Source of the DNA: Globodera rostochiensis
Lineage: Eukaryota > Nematoda > Chromadorea > Rhabditida > Heteroderidae
Assembly: GCA_018350325.1 (NCBI GenBank)
Contig: JAEVLN010000012.1
Coordinates: 558,001-622,000, forward strand
Reading direction: 5' to 3'
DNA length: 64,000 nt
The translations under genes were made by a program, and so were the position numbers. The notes under the pieces are model-generated. The model saw nothing but the letters and a program-made list of their open reading frames with translations, was not told where the DNA came from and did no database searches. Below, one piece after another: positions 1 through 10,982 of the stretch (its first letter is position 1; each line of letters starts with the position of its first letter).

Positions 1-3000
1 AGCAGAATGCAGCTGAGTGCGCAATTCCTCCGTTTCTTCGGCAAAGTTTTCCGACTCCGTGCCATCCCGCTGCTGCCGACTTCGCGCGCCCTGCCGCGTT
101 AAAGTGACACGGAATTTGGCCAAAGCCTCGCGAATTGCGTCGATAAGTTCAGTGCTTGCCTAAAATGGTGTTTTTCCCCATCAAATCGTTCACTTTGATT
201 AAAGAGTGGGTTGAAGGTTAGTCCTAATTAACGATTAATTAAACGGTGTGCCATTAATGAGGGGCCAACCGAAGTGTTTGCAAAGTGATGGCATTGGTTT
301 AATGGGTTAGGTGCCCGGGTTGATAGAACAACGGCATTCGTTGGTTGTGCGCCACCGCCCCGCCTCGTGCACGCGTGTGCATGCATGCACGTCTGCCATT
401 CAGTGAACGCGTGCATTAAGTGTAAGGCATTTGCACTCATTTGAAGAGACAAGCGTGCGTGCATTCACGAAGGGGGCAATAATTGGCATAAATTTTAAGA
501 CTTTGATCCAACCGAATGAAATAGTAAAAAGGGATAGGCACTTTCGGTTAGTTTAGCATGGGATTAAATGTTAGCGTAATTGAATTGCTAAATCAATTGG
601 AGAAAGGCACTGCACACCTTCGACGGGTCACCACCACCATCGACGGCACTTTCACTCCGTCTCGTTTTCCCCATCCAATCGCTGACCCAAATGGCCGCCT
701 GTTCGATGGTTGTGTCTGTCGTCGGCGGCATCGGATGCGGCGGTTGCGGTTGCTCGGGCCTTAAATTTGAGTATCAATTAGTTCATTTCGGCATTCTCCC
801 AATTTATGAGATTGCCGGCAATCCGGGGTTGGGGCCAGGACCAAACTCGATGCCGAAACCTCATAGAAAAGCTTAAAGATTAATCCCGGGAGAAGCAATG
901 CACACAAAACATCATTTTTTGGGCAAAAAGTTGCCTCGATTTTGGTACGTTTGACGCCTTTTCCTTTCCGCCCGAATGAGTCCACGGCTTCGGAGGCCGA
1001 ATTTTGTCGCTGGGCCTTTCGCGAGGAATTGCCGGTGGTTGCGGGGAGGAAATCGAATTGGCTGGTGGCACTTTTGGCTTCGGATACGTTGTGAAAGGCC
1101 TTTCAAAATGTTAAAATTGATCAGACGAGAATAAAAACGATTTCGAGAAATTCCCTTTCGCAAAAATTGAGCCGAATGCCGCTTTCGAAGAACCGATCCA
1201 AGAGTTAAACTTCGACATCTCTTTCATCAGAAAAGTCCAAATGACGTCATTCGGACCCCCCCCCCCCAATTTTCAGTTCAAATTGCGTACTGAACCGACG
1301 GCGTCGCGGTCGCGCTGGTGGGCGGCGTTGAGGTGGTCATTTGCCACGCGTTGCTTCCCGCGGGTGCCGGCGACGCGGCGGTCGCATTCGGTCGAACGGA
1401 AATTCCATTGACCGGCAAAATCCATTTGGTGCTGAACACAAAATCGGGCGGCGCCTGGCGAGTCGTCACAGCCAAATCTGCGAATATTTGAATAAAAAGT
1501 CGCAAAAAACGTCAAATTAACGCCGTAATCATTAGAATTGGACCCCAAAAATGAATTCGTTTATATAAAAAGGACGCGGAGGGATTGAAAATTCGCTGCA
1601 ACTTGTCTGTGTACTGCTCGTAGTCGTCGCGGGACCGCCGACGACGGCTCCGCTCTTTGCCGTCCCGCCGCGTGCCGTCGGCATCCCACGACTCTTCGGC
1701 AGCGATATTGGCTGCATTGGCTGGGAAACGTTTGGCTTCGCCGGTTTTGCCGGGGGCTGTGCCGTGTCCGGTTTGGTCCAGCCGCCCGCCGACGGTTTGG
1801 GCTGCGTAATTTGGCCCTAAAATTTAAATTGTAATAATAAATTATTATAAAAGCGTCGGAATTCTTTCCGATCGAAAAGGCAAAAATTTCGATTTTGTCC
1901 AACGCCCCAACCCAATTTACCTCCCTCCCCTCCCCCCCCCCCGGTCCAAATTTACCTCCCTCCCCTCCCCCCCCCAGTCCAAATTTACCTCCCTCCCCTC
2001 CCCCCCCCCGGTCCAAATTTACCTCCCTCCCCTCCCCCCCCCCCCGGTCCAAATTTACCTCCCTCCCCTCCCCCCCCCGGTCCAAATTTACCTCCCTCCC
2101 CTCCCCCCCCCCCGGTCCAAATTTACCTCCCTCCCCTCCCCCCCCCCCCGGTCCAAATTTACCTCCCTCCCCTCCCCCCCCCCCCGGTCCAAATTTACCT
2201 CCCTCCCCTCCCCCCCCCCCGGTCCAAATTTACCTCCCTCCCCTCCCCCCCCCCCGGTCCAAATTTACCTGTGTGACAATGGCTTTATGTGCGGGGGGCC
2301 TCTCCTTTTGCTGAGCTTCTCCAACCGATTGGCCGCCGCCGAGTCCGACCAACTCGCTGGGGATGGTGATGGTGATCCAAGTGCGGCAGTTGGCCGATAC
2401 GCACGGCCCGCCGCCGAGCTGAACGTCGCTGCCCGTCTCATCTTGGCCATCCTCCTCTTCGGCTGCCCCTTGTCCACGCTCGGCCTGCAACCAATCAATC
2501 AACCAACATGGTAATAAGCTAAGTTTGTCTCAGACAGATAGTCCGGAATTGGTGGGTCAGAATGCGTATACGGTAATGTGATACAGTAGTTCCAGTTACA
2601 GTAACCCACTTGGACTCCGCCCACTTGGCCGTTTCGTTCTTCCGTCGACGGCGACAGTTCCGCGCTGTTCGCCAAACTCCAGTGAGTGGTCATATTTTTA
2701 AGCGGAGGCCGATGCCGAGCCAACAAAGGCATATAACGCTCCAAATTGTTGATGGACGGATGGTTCGCGTCCGGCTGAAACTTCGCATCGTTATAATTTT
2801 GTGTTCATTTCCAAAAGTTAACATTCCTGCTAATGATGTGCGGGAAATCCAATAATTACAGTATCAGCTTTTAGCTTTCAAGATTCACTCATTACCGTAA
2901 TCATCGCCGGCCGCTGAGGCGTTTGCTGCGGCAGCTTTCTGGGAAATTGGCGTTGTTCCAATTCGGCACTTTTCTCTTCCTCTTCCGCCTCCGCCTCCGC

Positions 3001-3868
3001 CTCCTCCGCCTCCTCCGCTTCCTCGCTGCTTATGACGAGACGACTCAGTCCTCCGGCGAACTTTCGACGGTTTTGGCTGTACTGACTGCGAAACGACGGC
3101 ACCTCTTCGAATGGTGACGAGGGCACCGGTTTCGCTTTTTTGATTGTCTCGGCACCGTTTTGGGGGTTGGCAACGGCGGAGAAAGCGTTTGGCCAACCAA
3201 CTAACAACAAAAATGGATTACTTTATTTTTATACGATGAAATTGATTGAAGACAAATAATGTTTTGTGCAGTTTAAACTTTAAACTCAAAATTAAATTTA
3301 ACAATGGGCCAATATTTGCTTTACCGTTATTGTGAAAGGGTTGAGCTGCTGACAGAGCAGGCCATTGTTGCTGTTGTTTTGTGCGTTGCTGCTGCAATGT
3401 TTGTTGGTAACGGGCCCAAACTGCCGAAGGGCTCATGTCCGGGGTTCCCTCTGTTGGACGAACTTTTGCGGCATTTTGATGTCGAAGGCCTGAAATTAAA
3501 AAAGTAAATTTACAAAAAGCATGCGCAGCTTAAATGCCTGTTTGTTGTTGTTGTTGCTGGTTAGGGTTTGTCCTGGCGTAGGGAAAGCGGTGCCAATCGG
3601 AAATCGGAAAGTCGGAAGGAATGCCGCCGGAGGGCACAAGTGCCGTGGGCGAATCGGCTGAAGGCGCCACCATCACCAGAGAGACGGAGGTTGGGGACGG
3701 CGGGTGCGCGGATGGAAAAGACGGGGCCAACTCCGACTGAGCATTGGCCAAAGGCAGCAGAGAGTCATCCCAACAGAACAGCAACAAAAGAGCGGCGATG
3801 AGACCAAAGGGGCCAATGTGAAAGCCACGGGCAGGGGGGCGATAGGACGGCGTTCTGCTAAACAACAA
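1..3868 (-). CDS. Secreted or membrane-anchored orphan protein, multi-exon, 3' end outside window
   Basis: Minus-strand gene read from 3868 leftwards. The first exon (3868-3538) starts with an Arg/Pro-rich stretch, then a hydrophobic run (GLIAALLLLFCW) and ANAQ, a plausible signal peptide or anchor with cleavage near residue 44. Later exons include 3489 to about 3230 (Gln-rich), about 3210-2880 (a long Glu/Ala acidic run), about 2790-2610, about 2495-2276, about 1830-1560 (ending YEQYTDKLQRIFNP), about 1495-1290, about 1090-970 and 157 to the edge, which reads STELIDAIREALAKF. Frames join across GT-AG introns, except intron 1 (3537-3490), which appears to be GC-AG. I do not recognise the family. 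Low complexity dominates, so exon limits are approximate; that this is one gene and not two is inferred from consistent strand and splice phases. Confidence 0.5.
1918..2272. repeat. C-rich minisatellite, about 36-bp unit, about ten copies, intronic
   Basis: Tandem units of the form CCGGTCCAAATTTACCTCC followed by CTCCCCTCC and a variable C run of 8-11. The array lies inside an intron of the minus-strand gene and begins right at the donor of the exon ending near 2276. Read on the minus strand, each unit contains GGTAAATTTGG, the same bases as the authentic 5' splice site. Copies differ mainly in C-run length. A plus-strand open frame through it (PSPPPGPNLPP repeats) is a by-product of the repeat. 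Confidence 0.9.
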
Positions 3869-4520
3869 TTAAAGAAGCATATCGTCCGGTATCCAACAAG
3901 ATTCCATCAGGGCATTACTATTCTCGAACCTTGTGGTCTCGAGTGACCCAACAAGTTGAGGACGCCTTATCAAACATTGGAAATGTGACCCCAATAACCC
4001 CCCTCCTTCCCCAAATTACCCCCCCCCCCCCCATCAAATTACTCTCCCCCCAAATTACCCCCCCCCCATCAAATTACTCTCCCCCCAAATTACCCCCCCC
4101 ATCAAATTACCCTCCCCCCATTCAAACACTAAGCCCCCAATTTCTCGCAGCAAAAAATACGACAAAAAACAGCAACAAGTCTTTTGTCTGCCGCTCCGTT
4201 CTATTTTTGTGCTCAGATATTTTTTGTGCGTTTGCTTTGGGTCGGAGGCGCTTTCCATTTTCTAATGACAAAAGCCTCGTTTTTTTGACGAGCAGAAAAT
4301 GGGGAGAATGAATTGAAGTTGCGATAAGAGCAGCAGAAGGAAGTTTATGATGAATTCAAAAGAATACATTTTTATACCTAAATTCTATTTGAACAAAATT
4401 TGTCAACTCAACTAATAATTTCTCTATTTCCCCTGGGGGGATATTAAACGGATAAACCTTTCCAACATAAAGCAAAATTCAATTTAAATTTTACGATTAA
4501 AGATTAAAAAATATAAAAAA
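3869..4520. other. Intergenic spacer with a C-rich short tandem repeat
   Basis: No gene seen. From about 4006 to 4134 there is an imperfect repeat of CAAATTACC plus a poly-C run plus ATCAAATTACTCTCC. The rest is AT-rich and probably holds the promoters of the leftward gene and of anything starting at 4521. Confidence 0.6.
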
Positions 4521-4649
4521 ATGTACGGCATGGCTTCGGATGGCGTGGAAGAAATAGCGGCGGACTTTGATGAAGACGTGCAAATGCAAATGGAAGACGT
4601 TGACGGCACAGTTGATGAGTCCATCAATTGGCAAAAGAAATTAATATAA
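4521..4649 (+). CDS. Possible small ORF or first exon, 42 residues, acidic
   Basis: ATG at 4521 opens an acidic 42-codon reading frame beginning MYGMASDGVEEIAADFDEDV and ending with TAA at 4647-4649. It is preceded by AT-rich sequence typical of a nematode 5' UTR and has codon-like composition, unlike its surroundings. No clear GT donor lies within it, so it is either a micro-ORF, a first exon with an unusual donor, or chance. No function is assigned. Confidence 0.25.
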   Translation: MYGMASDGVEEIAADFDEDVQMQMEDVDGTVDESINWQKKLI

Positions 4650-6186
4650 TTTTGTTGGCTGCGGGGGCTTATACAAATTTTAGGGTTCGCAACATTTTAT
4701 GGCGAAATCGTCGACGGATCTCTGAAAGAATTCGGCGGTCGGAACTGTTGGGACAACAAAATGATTTGAATTGGGAGGGAGGGGCCGCTGCTTCTGCTGA
4801 CGACGGACGGACGGGCGCGGACGGATGGACAGTTAATGATCCCATCCCGTCGGAGATTGGGAGGGGTCGGCTGTTTGCCGTCGTTGTCTCTCCACGTTCC
4901 GCCCCCCCCCCAGTCGTCCGGCGAAAGTGGTCACTCTGCGCGGGCGGCTGTGAGTGCTTCGATCAGTGCTCTGTCGTCGAGCGTCTCCAGCACTTCAAAT
5001 ACCCCACTGATCAGCCGCCCCCCTCCCGCCCCTCGGGGGTCAGTGTTTGCCCTCTGCCCTCTCGAAGCTTCATCTCTCCCTTCCCCCTCTCCCTGCCGCC
5101 CCCAACCTCAACCCCAAAGTCCAATCCCCACCAAAGCGGATCGGACCAGTGCTAATTTGGGACGCTAAAGCGCGCTGATGAGCTAGGCCGAGCCGAACCA
5201 TTATTCTCCGATTGTTTGTGGTCGCTGAGGCTCTCTCCTCACAGCCGCGAGGGTCCCTCCCTCCCCCTCCGCCCCCCTTCTCGCCGGCGGCTGACCGTTC
5301 CAAGCGGAGTCTGCCCAATCCCCCCGCCTTTCCCATCGATCAGCATTCGATTTTAAACAATTTTAAATGCTTTGAAATCATAACATTTAAACTTCTAACT
5401 ATTTTTGAGTCCTTTTCGCTGTCCGATCGCCACAATTAACTTGGGAGTACGAACCAAATGTTCCAACACAATTTAAAAACATACAAATAACGCCTCTGAT
5501 CTCTCCGGCGACGGTGGAGGTCAATAGCTTTTGGAGCGTCGAGAAGGTCAAACATTGGACGAAAAGCTGGGATTCGGAGAAATGATAGCCAAAATGATTT
5601 TTGTGTGCGAATGTCTTATTTGTTAGCCTAATCCAATCCGATCGGCGGGAGTCGTTAATCCGTCCATCTTCATTTCACCAGCAATTCTTCCGAGTGACTT
5701 GGGGGGGGGGGGGGGTCAATTTGTCGAAATGGTGATGAGATGGAAGAAAGTCTTACAAGCCGTTGAAATTTAATTCCTCCAAAAATTGAAAAATTTCATA
5801 GGCTTCCCAATTAATATTTTCTCGCACGCGCAAAATGTCGAAAAACGGAGAAATTCTTCTTTATAAAAAGGAATAAAAGAAGTCTGGTCACCACTGCTCA
5901 ATTTAGTGCGGCCAACTCGATTTCTGTTGTTTGGTTTTTAGTTTTTGAAAAATTACTTAAGAAAAATCATTAAAAAAATCACAAAATGCCAAAAAAAGCC
6001 TAATCGTTTTAATTCGGTATCAATCGAAAGCTCTTGGTTCGTAGTATCAATTTGTAAGTAAGAGCTAAACGATAGGATAGCTCTCAAGAAAATTAAACCC
6101 AAAAAACTGAAAAAGCAAAATTTTGGCCAATTTGGCCATGCAACATTTTTTTAGACAAGCCCATCACTTTTTCCCTGCAGAACATA
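4650..6186. other. Non-coding stretch with a half-copy of a foldback element
   Basis: Open frames at 4628-5336 are low-complexity (Pro/Ser/Gly-rich) and show no splice logic. A run of about 13 G lies at 5701-5713. From about 6015 to 6140, sequence including TTCGGTATCAATCGAAAGC and GTTTGGTTTTT-type flanks resembles one arm of the foldback repeats at 30960 and 56030. Confidence 0.4.
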
Positions 6187-6194
6187 TTTTTAAA

Positions 6195-6844
6195 CAGGGA
6201 TGGGATTTTTAGGTTTGGCTATTTTTGCTGCAGCTTTGTTTTGGCGAGTTATGCACGAAAAACATGTTTTTAGTCGGAGTCGTTTTAACGAGGCTATTCA
6301 GACCTAGGAAAACCGATTTTGGAGTTTCGCGTCTAAATAGGCTCTCGAGCCTATTTTGGCATTTTTTCAAAAATTTCTTAACAAATGCAATAAAATTCGA
6401 AACCTAAAAAATAATATAAATTCCCTAAAAAATCAAAAAAAAATCCAAATTTTTGAATTTTTCTTGCCAAGATCATGAATTTTTTGAAAAATTTTTTTTT
6501 AAAAAACAAAAATTTTTCTTGCCAAGATCAGTAATTTTTTGAAATTTTTTATAAAAAATACAATAAAACTCGAATTTTTCCTTCATAGAATTTCGTGCTT
6601 TTTTAGACGCGTATATTGCAGTTTTCTTGCCTAAAAGTAGAGTAGGCCGTGACCGGGATTTTTGGGGAAAACCGGGATCGGGATTGAGAATATTAAAAAA
6701 CCGGGATTTTACAAGGGGGAAAGGACCAGTAAAAGTCAGGATTACCGCCTATTTTTGCTTATGAGCTTGGAGTTTGGAGCTTATTTTGGCACTTTTTTCA
6801 GACCTATTTAGGCGCCTATTTCGAGCCTAAAAATCCCATCCCTG
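6195..6844. mobile_element. hAT-like non-autonomous DNA transposon, 650 bp
   Basis: Terminal inverted repeats CAGGGATGGGATTTTTAGG (6195 on) and CCTAAAAATCCCATCCCTG (ending 6844) match perfectly. Flanking 8-mers TTTTTAAA (6187-6194) and TTTATAAA (6845-6852) differ at one position, consistent with an aged 8-bp target duplication. 8-bp duplications and CAGGG-type termini are typical of the hAT superfamily. No transposase frame is visible, so it is presumably mobilised in trans. The first ten bases CAGGGATGGG are shared with the element at 41855. Confidence 0.8.
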
Positions 6845-6927
6845 TTTATAAAAATCTGAGCTTTCAACTGACACCAAATTTATTGAGATTATTTATGCTT
6901 GTGTTTTTACACAAACTTAAGGGAAAA

Positions 6928-7997
6928 ATGATGGAATGGCGTGAGCGCCACCGTTCTTCTTCAAAATCTTCAGACCTTGCCTCATCATCAAGCACCTTCC
7001 ATTCATCTTTAAATTACTTAAATTGCGCGGACTTTGACATTAATCCGACACTTGTTCAGGGTAAAACATTCTGGCTTGAGTGGGAATCCTCCGTTCTTTC
7101 TCCCTAACCGACTCGTCTCTTTCAAAAAAGTTATAGCTTAAAACATGTAAAACTCACATTTCCTTGTCAACTTGGCGCACTGAGTCAAAACTTCTATTGT
7201 TTATGTTGAATTGTTAGTTAAGTTAGTTCTTTTCTATTATAGACATAGTGCTCGAATTACGGACTGACTGAATATTCTTTTGCGTCACAGAATCGGTGGC
7301 ACCGCAGTGCACTGCCTCTATGGAGCGTGTAAAAATGAGCGGAGGAGCAAAACTACTTCCAATCAAAGCACTGTCAGCTGTACACGTTGCTCAACCTCAT
7401 CAGAACCTTCGATGGACTCCGTCATCCCACAATTCGAACTCAAATTCCATTACGGCATCGACGAGTGCTGAAACGAACTCGTCATCGGACGTTTCAAAAG
7501 CGGATATTGAAAGGGAATATCAACGTATTTCGAAGTACCTCGGACCAATTGAGACTCCAATAAAAAGCGTCACTGGAAGAATTTCAGGGATTCCAACGTC
7601 CAGCATGCCGATGAGTAAGTAAAGACAGCAAAATCTTATTACATTTATTCCCTTGAGATGCACCGAAACAAACTGAAAACGACGACCTTGTGAACAAAAT
7701 CAGAGGATTGACGGACCAAGTGGTGAGCTAAATTGCTATTCACACAAACACATCGTTTCACGTCAGGACCGCTGCAACAACAACACGAACAAAATTGTTG
7801 ATGTGTGTAAGGAACTGAGCAAAAAAATCTACAAAATGGAGAGAGAGCATGGCAATGAATTGAAGGAGCATGACAACAAGTTCAAGGAGATGACGAATAG
7901 GGTGAAAGAATTGGAGGACGAAAATAAAGTGTTGGAGCTGAAGGTAAAAGTGATGGAGGAGCAATTCGCGATTTTATGTGAAGATTTTTATGCGTAA
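6928..7997 (+). CDS. Orphan protein with C-terminal coiled coil, four exons
   Basis: Exons 6928-7060, 7291-7614, 7658-7722 and 7767-7997 join in frame through GT-AG introns. The N-terminal third is Ser-rich (ERHRSSSKSSDLASSSS), the middle contains ADIEREYQRISKYLGPIETP, and the last exon is a strongly charged heptad-like helix (KELSKKIYKMEREHGNELKE onward) predicted to be a coiled coil. The start is taken at the ATG after CTTAAG, which could be a spliced-leader acceptor; an upstream in-frame ATG at 6895 is the alternative. The gene begins only about 80 bases after the hAT-like element. The family is not recognised; a cytoskeletal or scaffold role is only a guess from the coiled coil. Confidence 0.6.
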
Positions 7998-8366
7998 AAT
8001 ATAGTAGATGAATTTTCACTTTGCTGTTAGACAATTTTATTGGATTGTTGTATTCTGGATTGAAATGGATAAAATCACTTTGACTGCACGGTTTTTGTTC
8101 ATGTTTGGCCATTCCCACACTGTTAATTTGGGCCCTACGGGATTTCCGATTTCGGTAAATTTTGAATTTCCTTCTCACGCTCCCGCAATCATATCGCCAA
8201 AAATGCAATAAAAACAGAAAATATTTTTTCCCCCAATCGGTGTTTTGTCCAAGCGCCCTTTTTTCTTTCTTACCTCCGTCTATGCACAGCGTGTTCCATT
8301 TTGTTTTAATAACAAATTATTTCAAATTTTAGTTGACACGTAACAACGTAAAGCTTCCAAAAAGAG

Positions 8367-10742
8367 ATGGCAAAGTTTGGCCAAGATCGAGAATTGGATT
8401 TCGGGACCAGTTTTACTAAGTTCTATGAACTGATCTGTTCCGACACCGAAGAAGCGGTCCAACGTAAACAACTCAAGAAGTTGCGCAGATTCATTGATGA
8501 CAATAAACACAATGTTTGTGCTCACAATTGGACATCGGGACAACGAAATGCAAATTTAGAGCTTTTTTTAAACTAGCATGATTTTGGATGGGATCGTGAT
8601 TTTGTTGACTCTTTGAGGGCTTTCCGCCAATATTTTAGTATTTATCCGAATACGAAAACCCGATATTTTTTTTTGCTGAGTTTAGTTTTTTTATTTTATC
8701 CATTCCAAGTTTGATTGAATGTAATTTTATATTTTTTAGCCGGGTTTTCGCGACCAAATCGGCCCACGCTGTGACTTGCGCTTTCTCGTCGGTCTTCTCT
8801 GGCGGTATAATTGCACATTCAGTGGTGAGGACAGGCTGATCTTCTCCATCATGGAACTTCTAGAGAATCACATGTCATTGGATTTTAGGTTTTTTTCAAA
8901 AAAAAACTAAAATTTAAGAATGTTTTTGTTGTTAGAATGATTTCACCTCTGGTGTTCGGGCCGTCCAGCAAGGCGTACTACACGGAGCTGATTCAATTTG
9001 GGCGTTCCCTGCACAAGTACCTAACACCGGAACAGGTTTTCACTAAATATGGCGGCGCCTTTTTAAAGGAGAAACGTTAATTGTAGTAAAATATGCAACG
9101 TTTGAAAAATTAAGTTACAATTTTGAAAAGCCTTCTATCCCTAAATACAGAATTAAACTTTCTGAGGTGCTCGCACATTTCGACCCAAAACGGATGTGGC
9201 AGTCGTTGTTGAAGTTGGCCCATTTTGATCGTCACTTCAGTGTCGCGCTGTCCAAAGGGTTCAGTGCTGCCGATGCGATGGAAAAGGCCACGGGAGAGGT
9301 GTGCACGCTGGTCAATATGGTTTAGCTGCTGCTATTTGCATTTAGATTGACCCGAGCTGTTACGATCCGCGTTTTGTACTTCGTATACTTGTCAAGTTGG
9401 TTATGCCGGGCACAAAGGTAAAAGAGATTAAGCGAATTAGCTCAATTCTCGGCTTGGCATCAATTAACTCGAATCGATTTGAGTTACACTATTATTCTAA
9501 AAACTATTTATTAAGAAAATCGATCCAAAAATTTGATTGGTGGACAGACTTTATCTCTTTTTTACAGCTTTCCTGCCGCCCCATCGTGCAGTCCAACGCA
9601 TTGTCATTTGCACTTGCTTCCACCAGCTTCCAATCGGCCGACCTTCGCGCATTAGCCTACGCTTTCCTGGAACGTTTTCGTGTCCGACTTGTGGATCTTA
9701 GCGATGAACATTTTCCGCAACGCCTTCTTTACCGGCACATGCTGAGCGTGTTCAAAAACTCGCTTTTGGAATGCAACGAGCGAACAACGCATGGTCAGTT
9801 GAGGGAGAATTTTTATTTTTATATTTTAATATTAAATTAAATAGTGGTCAGTCAATTCCTCGCTCGTCTCGCCAAAATTATTTTGCTGCCGCATGAGCCG
9901 ATGTACGCTCCGTTGGTGTCCTTTCTGACGCAAAAGCCCTGGATCCAACTGGACTCTGTTCCCGAGTTTTTCAAACTTTTCTTCAGGTCCAAAAACATTA
10001 ATTGTTTTGCCAAATTTTTGAACACCTCCAGCGCTTCCACTGAGCAATGTCTCAAGGAAAGGCAATGGATTCTGCGACTGCTGACCAACGGAATTGTGGA
10101 CCCGCAAGACTACGGGGCCATTTGCAAAGTGTAATTCTTTAATTTTCTCCGTTTGAAAGTCTCTTTTAACAGCTTCGCAATTGAGTCATGCATGGCGTTG
10201 TTTTGCACTCCGATGGCCGACTTTTGGACGAAACTTTTGCTGTTAAAAGTGTTAAGCGTTTGCGTGGGACTTCGGTCAGCTGCTCGAGACCTTTTTTTTC
10301 GTTTGGATTTTGCCACTTGGCTAACTAATGCGATTTCGGTCAGATTTTATCGTCCAATTTTCATTAAATGTATCTTAAATCTTGAGCATCCCCGAACTAC
10401 ACCAATGGAAATGTTGGAACTTGCTGCACTGTTTCGGCGTCTTGTTGAGCATGGATACGACGAAGTGGTCGATGAATCAAATTCCGAAGGCAACCCGAAG
10501 ACAAAAAAACGGAGGAAATTGACGAACAATTCCAATTTGGAAATACGTCGAGCACTGACACAAGCCAAACTATGCATAAACGCCAATAAGGTCAATATTT
10601 TTAGTTCGACTTTAAATTTGACTTACTTTTGCAGATTATTGCACATCTCCGTTCCGACCAACGGATTGTCGTGGACAGCGACGTGCTGAAGCGCGAAGAG
10701 CACATCCATTGGTTGCAAAAAGAATTAATTTTAGCTAAATGA
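8367..10742 (+). CDS. urb1-like: URB1/Npa1 C-terminal homologue, nucleolar pre-60S ribosome biogenesis
   Basis: Multi-exon gene (exons at about 8367-8540, 8742-8929, 8936-9035, 9159-9298, 9345-9417, 9567-9794, 9844-10132 and onward to TGA at 10742). The conserved part reads CYDPRFVLRILVKLV, then LRALAYAFLERFRVRL, then EPMYAPLVSFLTQKPWIQLD, VPEFFKLFF and ERQWILRLLTNGIVDPQDY. This order matches the C-terminal region of URB1 (yeast Npa1/Urb1), a helical-repeat scaffold of early pre-60S particles in the nucleolus. Family members are usually about 1800-2300 residues; only about 550 are visible here, so either the N-terminal part lies upstream in exons I could not find or this orthologue is short. 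A basic Lys/Arg patch (KTKKRRK) lies near 10500. eIF3i starts 240 bp downstream on the same strand. Confidence 0.75.
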
Positions 10743-10949
10743 TACACATTTTTATCTTTTACCGATCCCAGCCTTTTTTCCTTGTTTGTTTTATTATTAA
10801 TACGTTATTTGTTACAAACTGTTGAATTATTCATAATCACAAAAAAAAATTTATGATTTTCTTCAGTTAATTTATCAAAGAGATCATTCATTCATTGATC
10901 ATCAATTTGTTTCTTCAAATCGAATTTGATCATTTATTTTAATAAATCA

Positions 10950-10961
10950 TTTTGCTCAGCT
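10950..10961 (+). promoter_or_regulatory. Probable trans-splice (spliced-leader) acceptor of eIF3i
   Basis: TTTTGCTCAG ends about 22 bases before the eIF3i ATG, 220 bp after the preceding stop codon on the same strand. This is the spacing expected for a downstream gene of a nematode operon; SL1 versus SL2 use cannot be told from genomic sequence. Confidence 0.45.
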
Positions 10962-10982
10962 CACTTTGTTCGTTCAATCGAA

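Noticed and set aside
1561..2314. Open frames through the C-rich array on both strands (Pro-rich or Gly-rich)
   Set aside because: They arise from the minisatellite unit having no stop codons; the real exon on the minus strand ends before the array.
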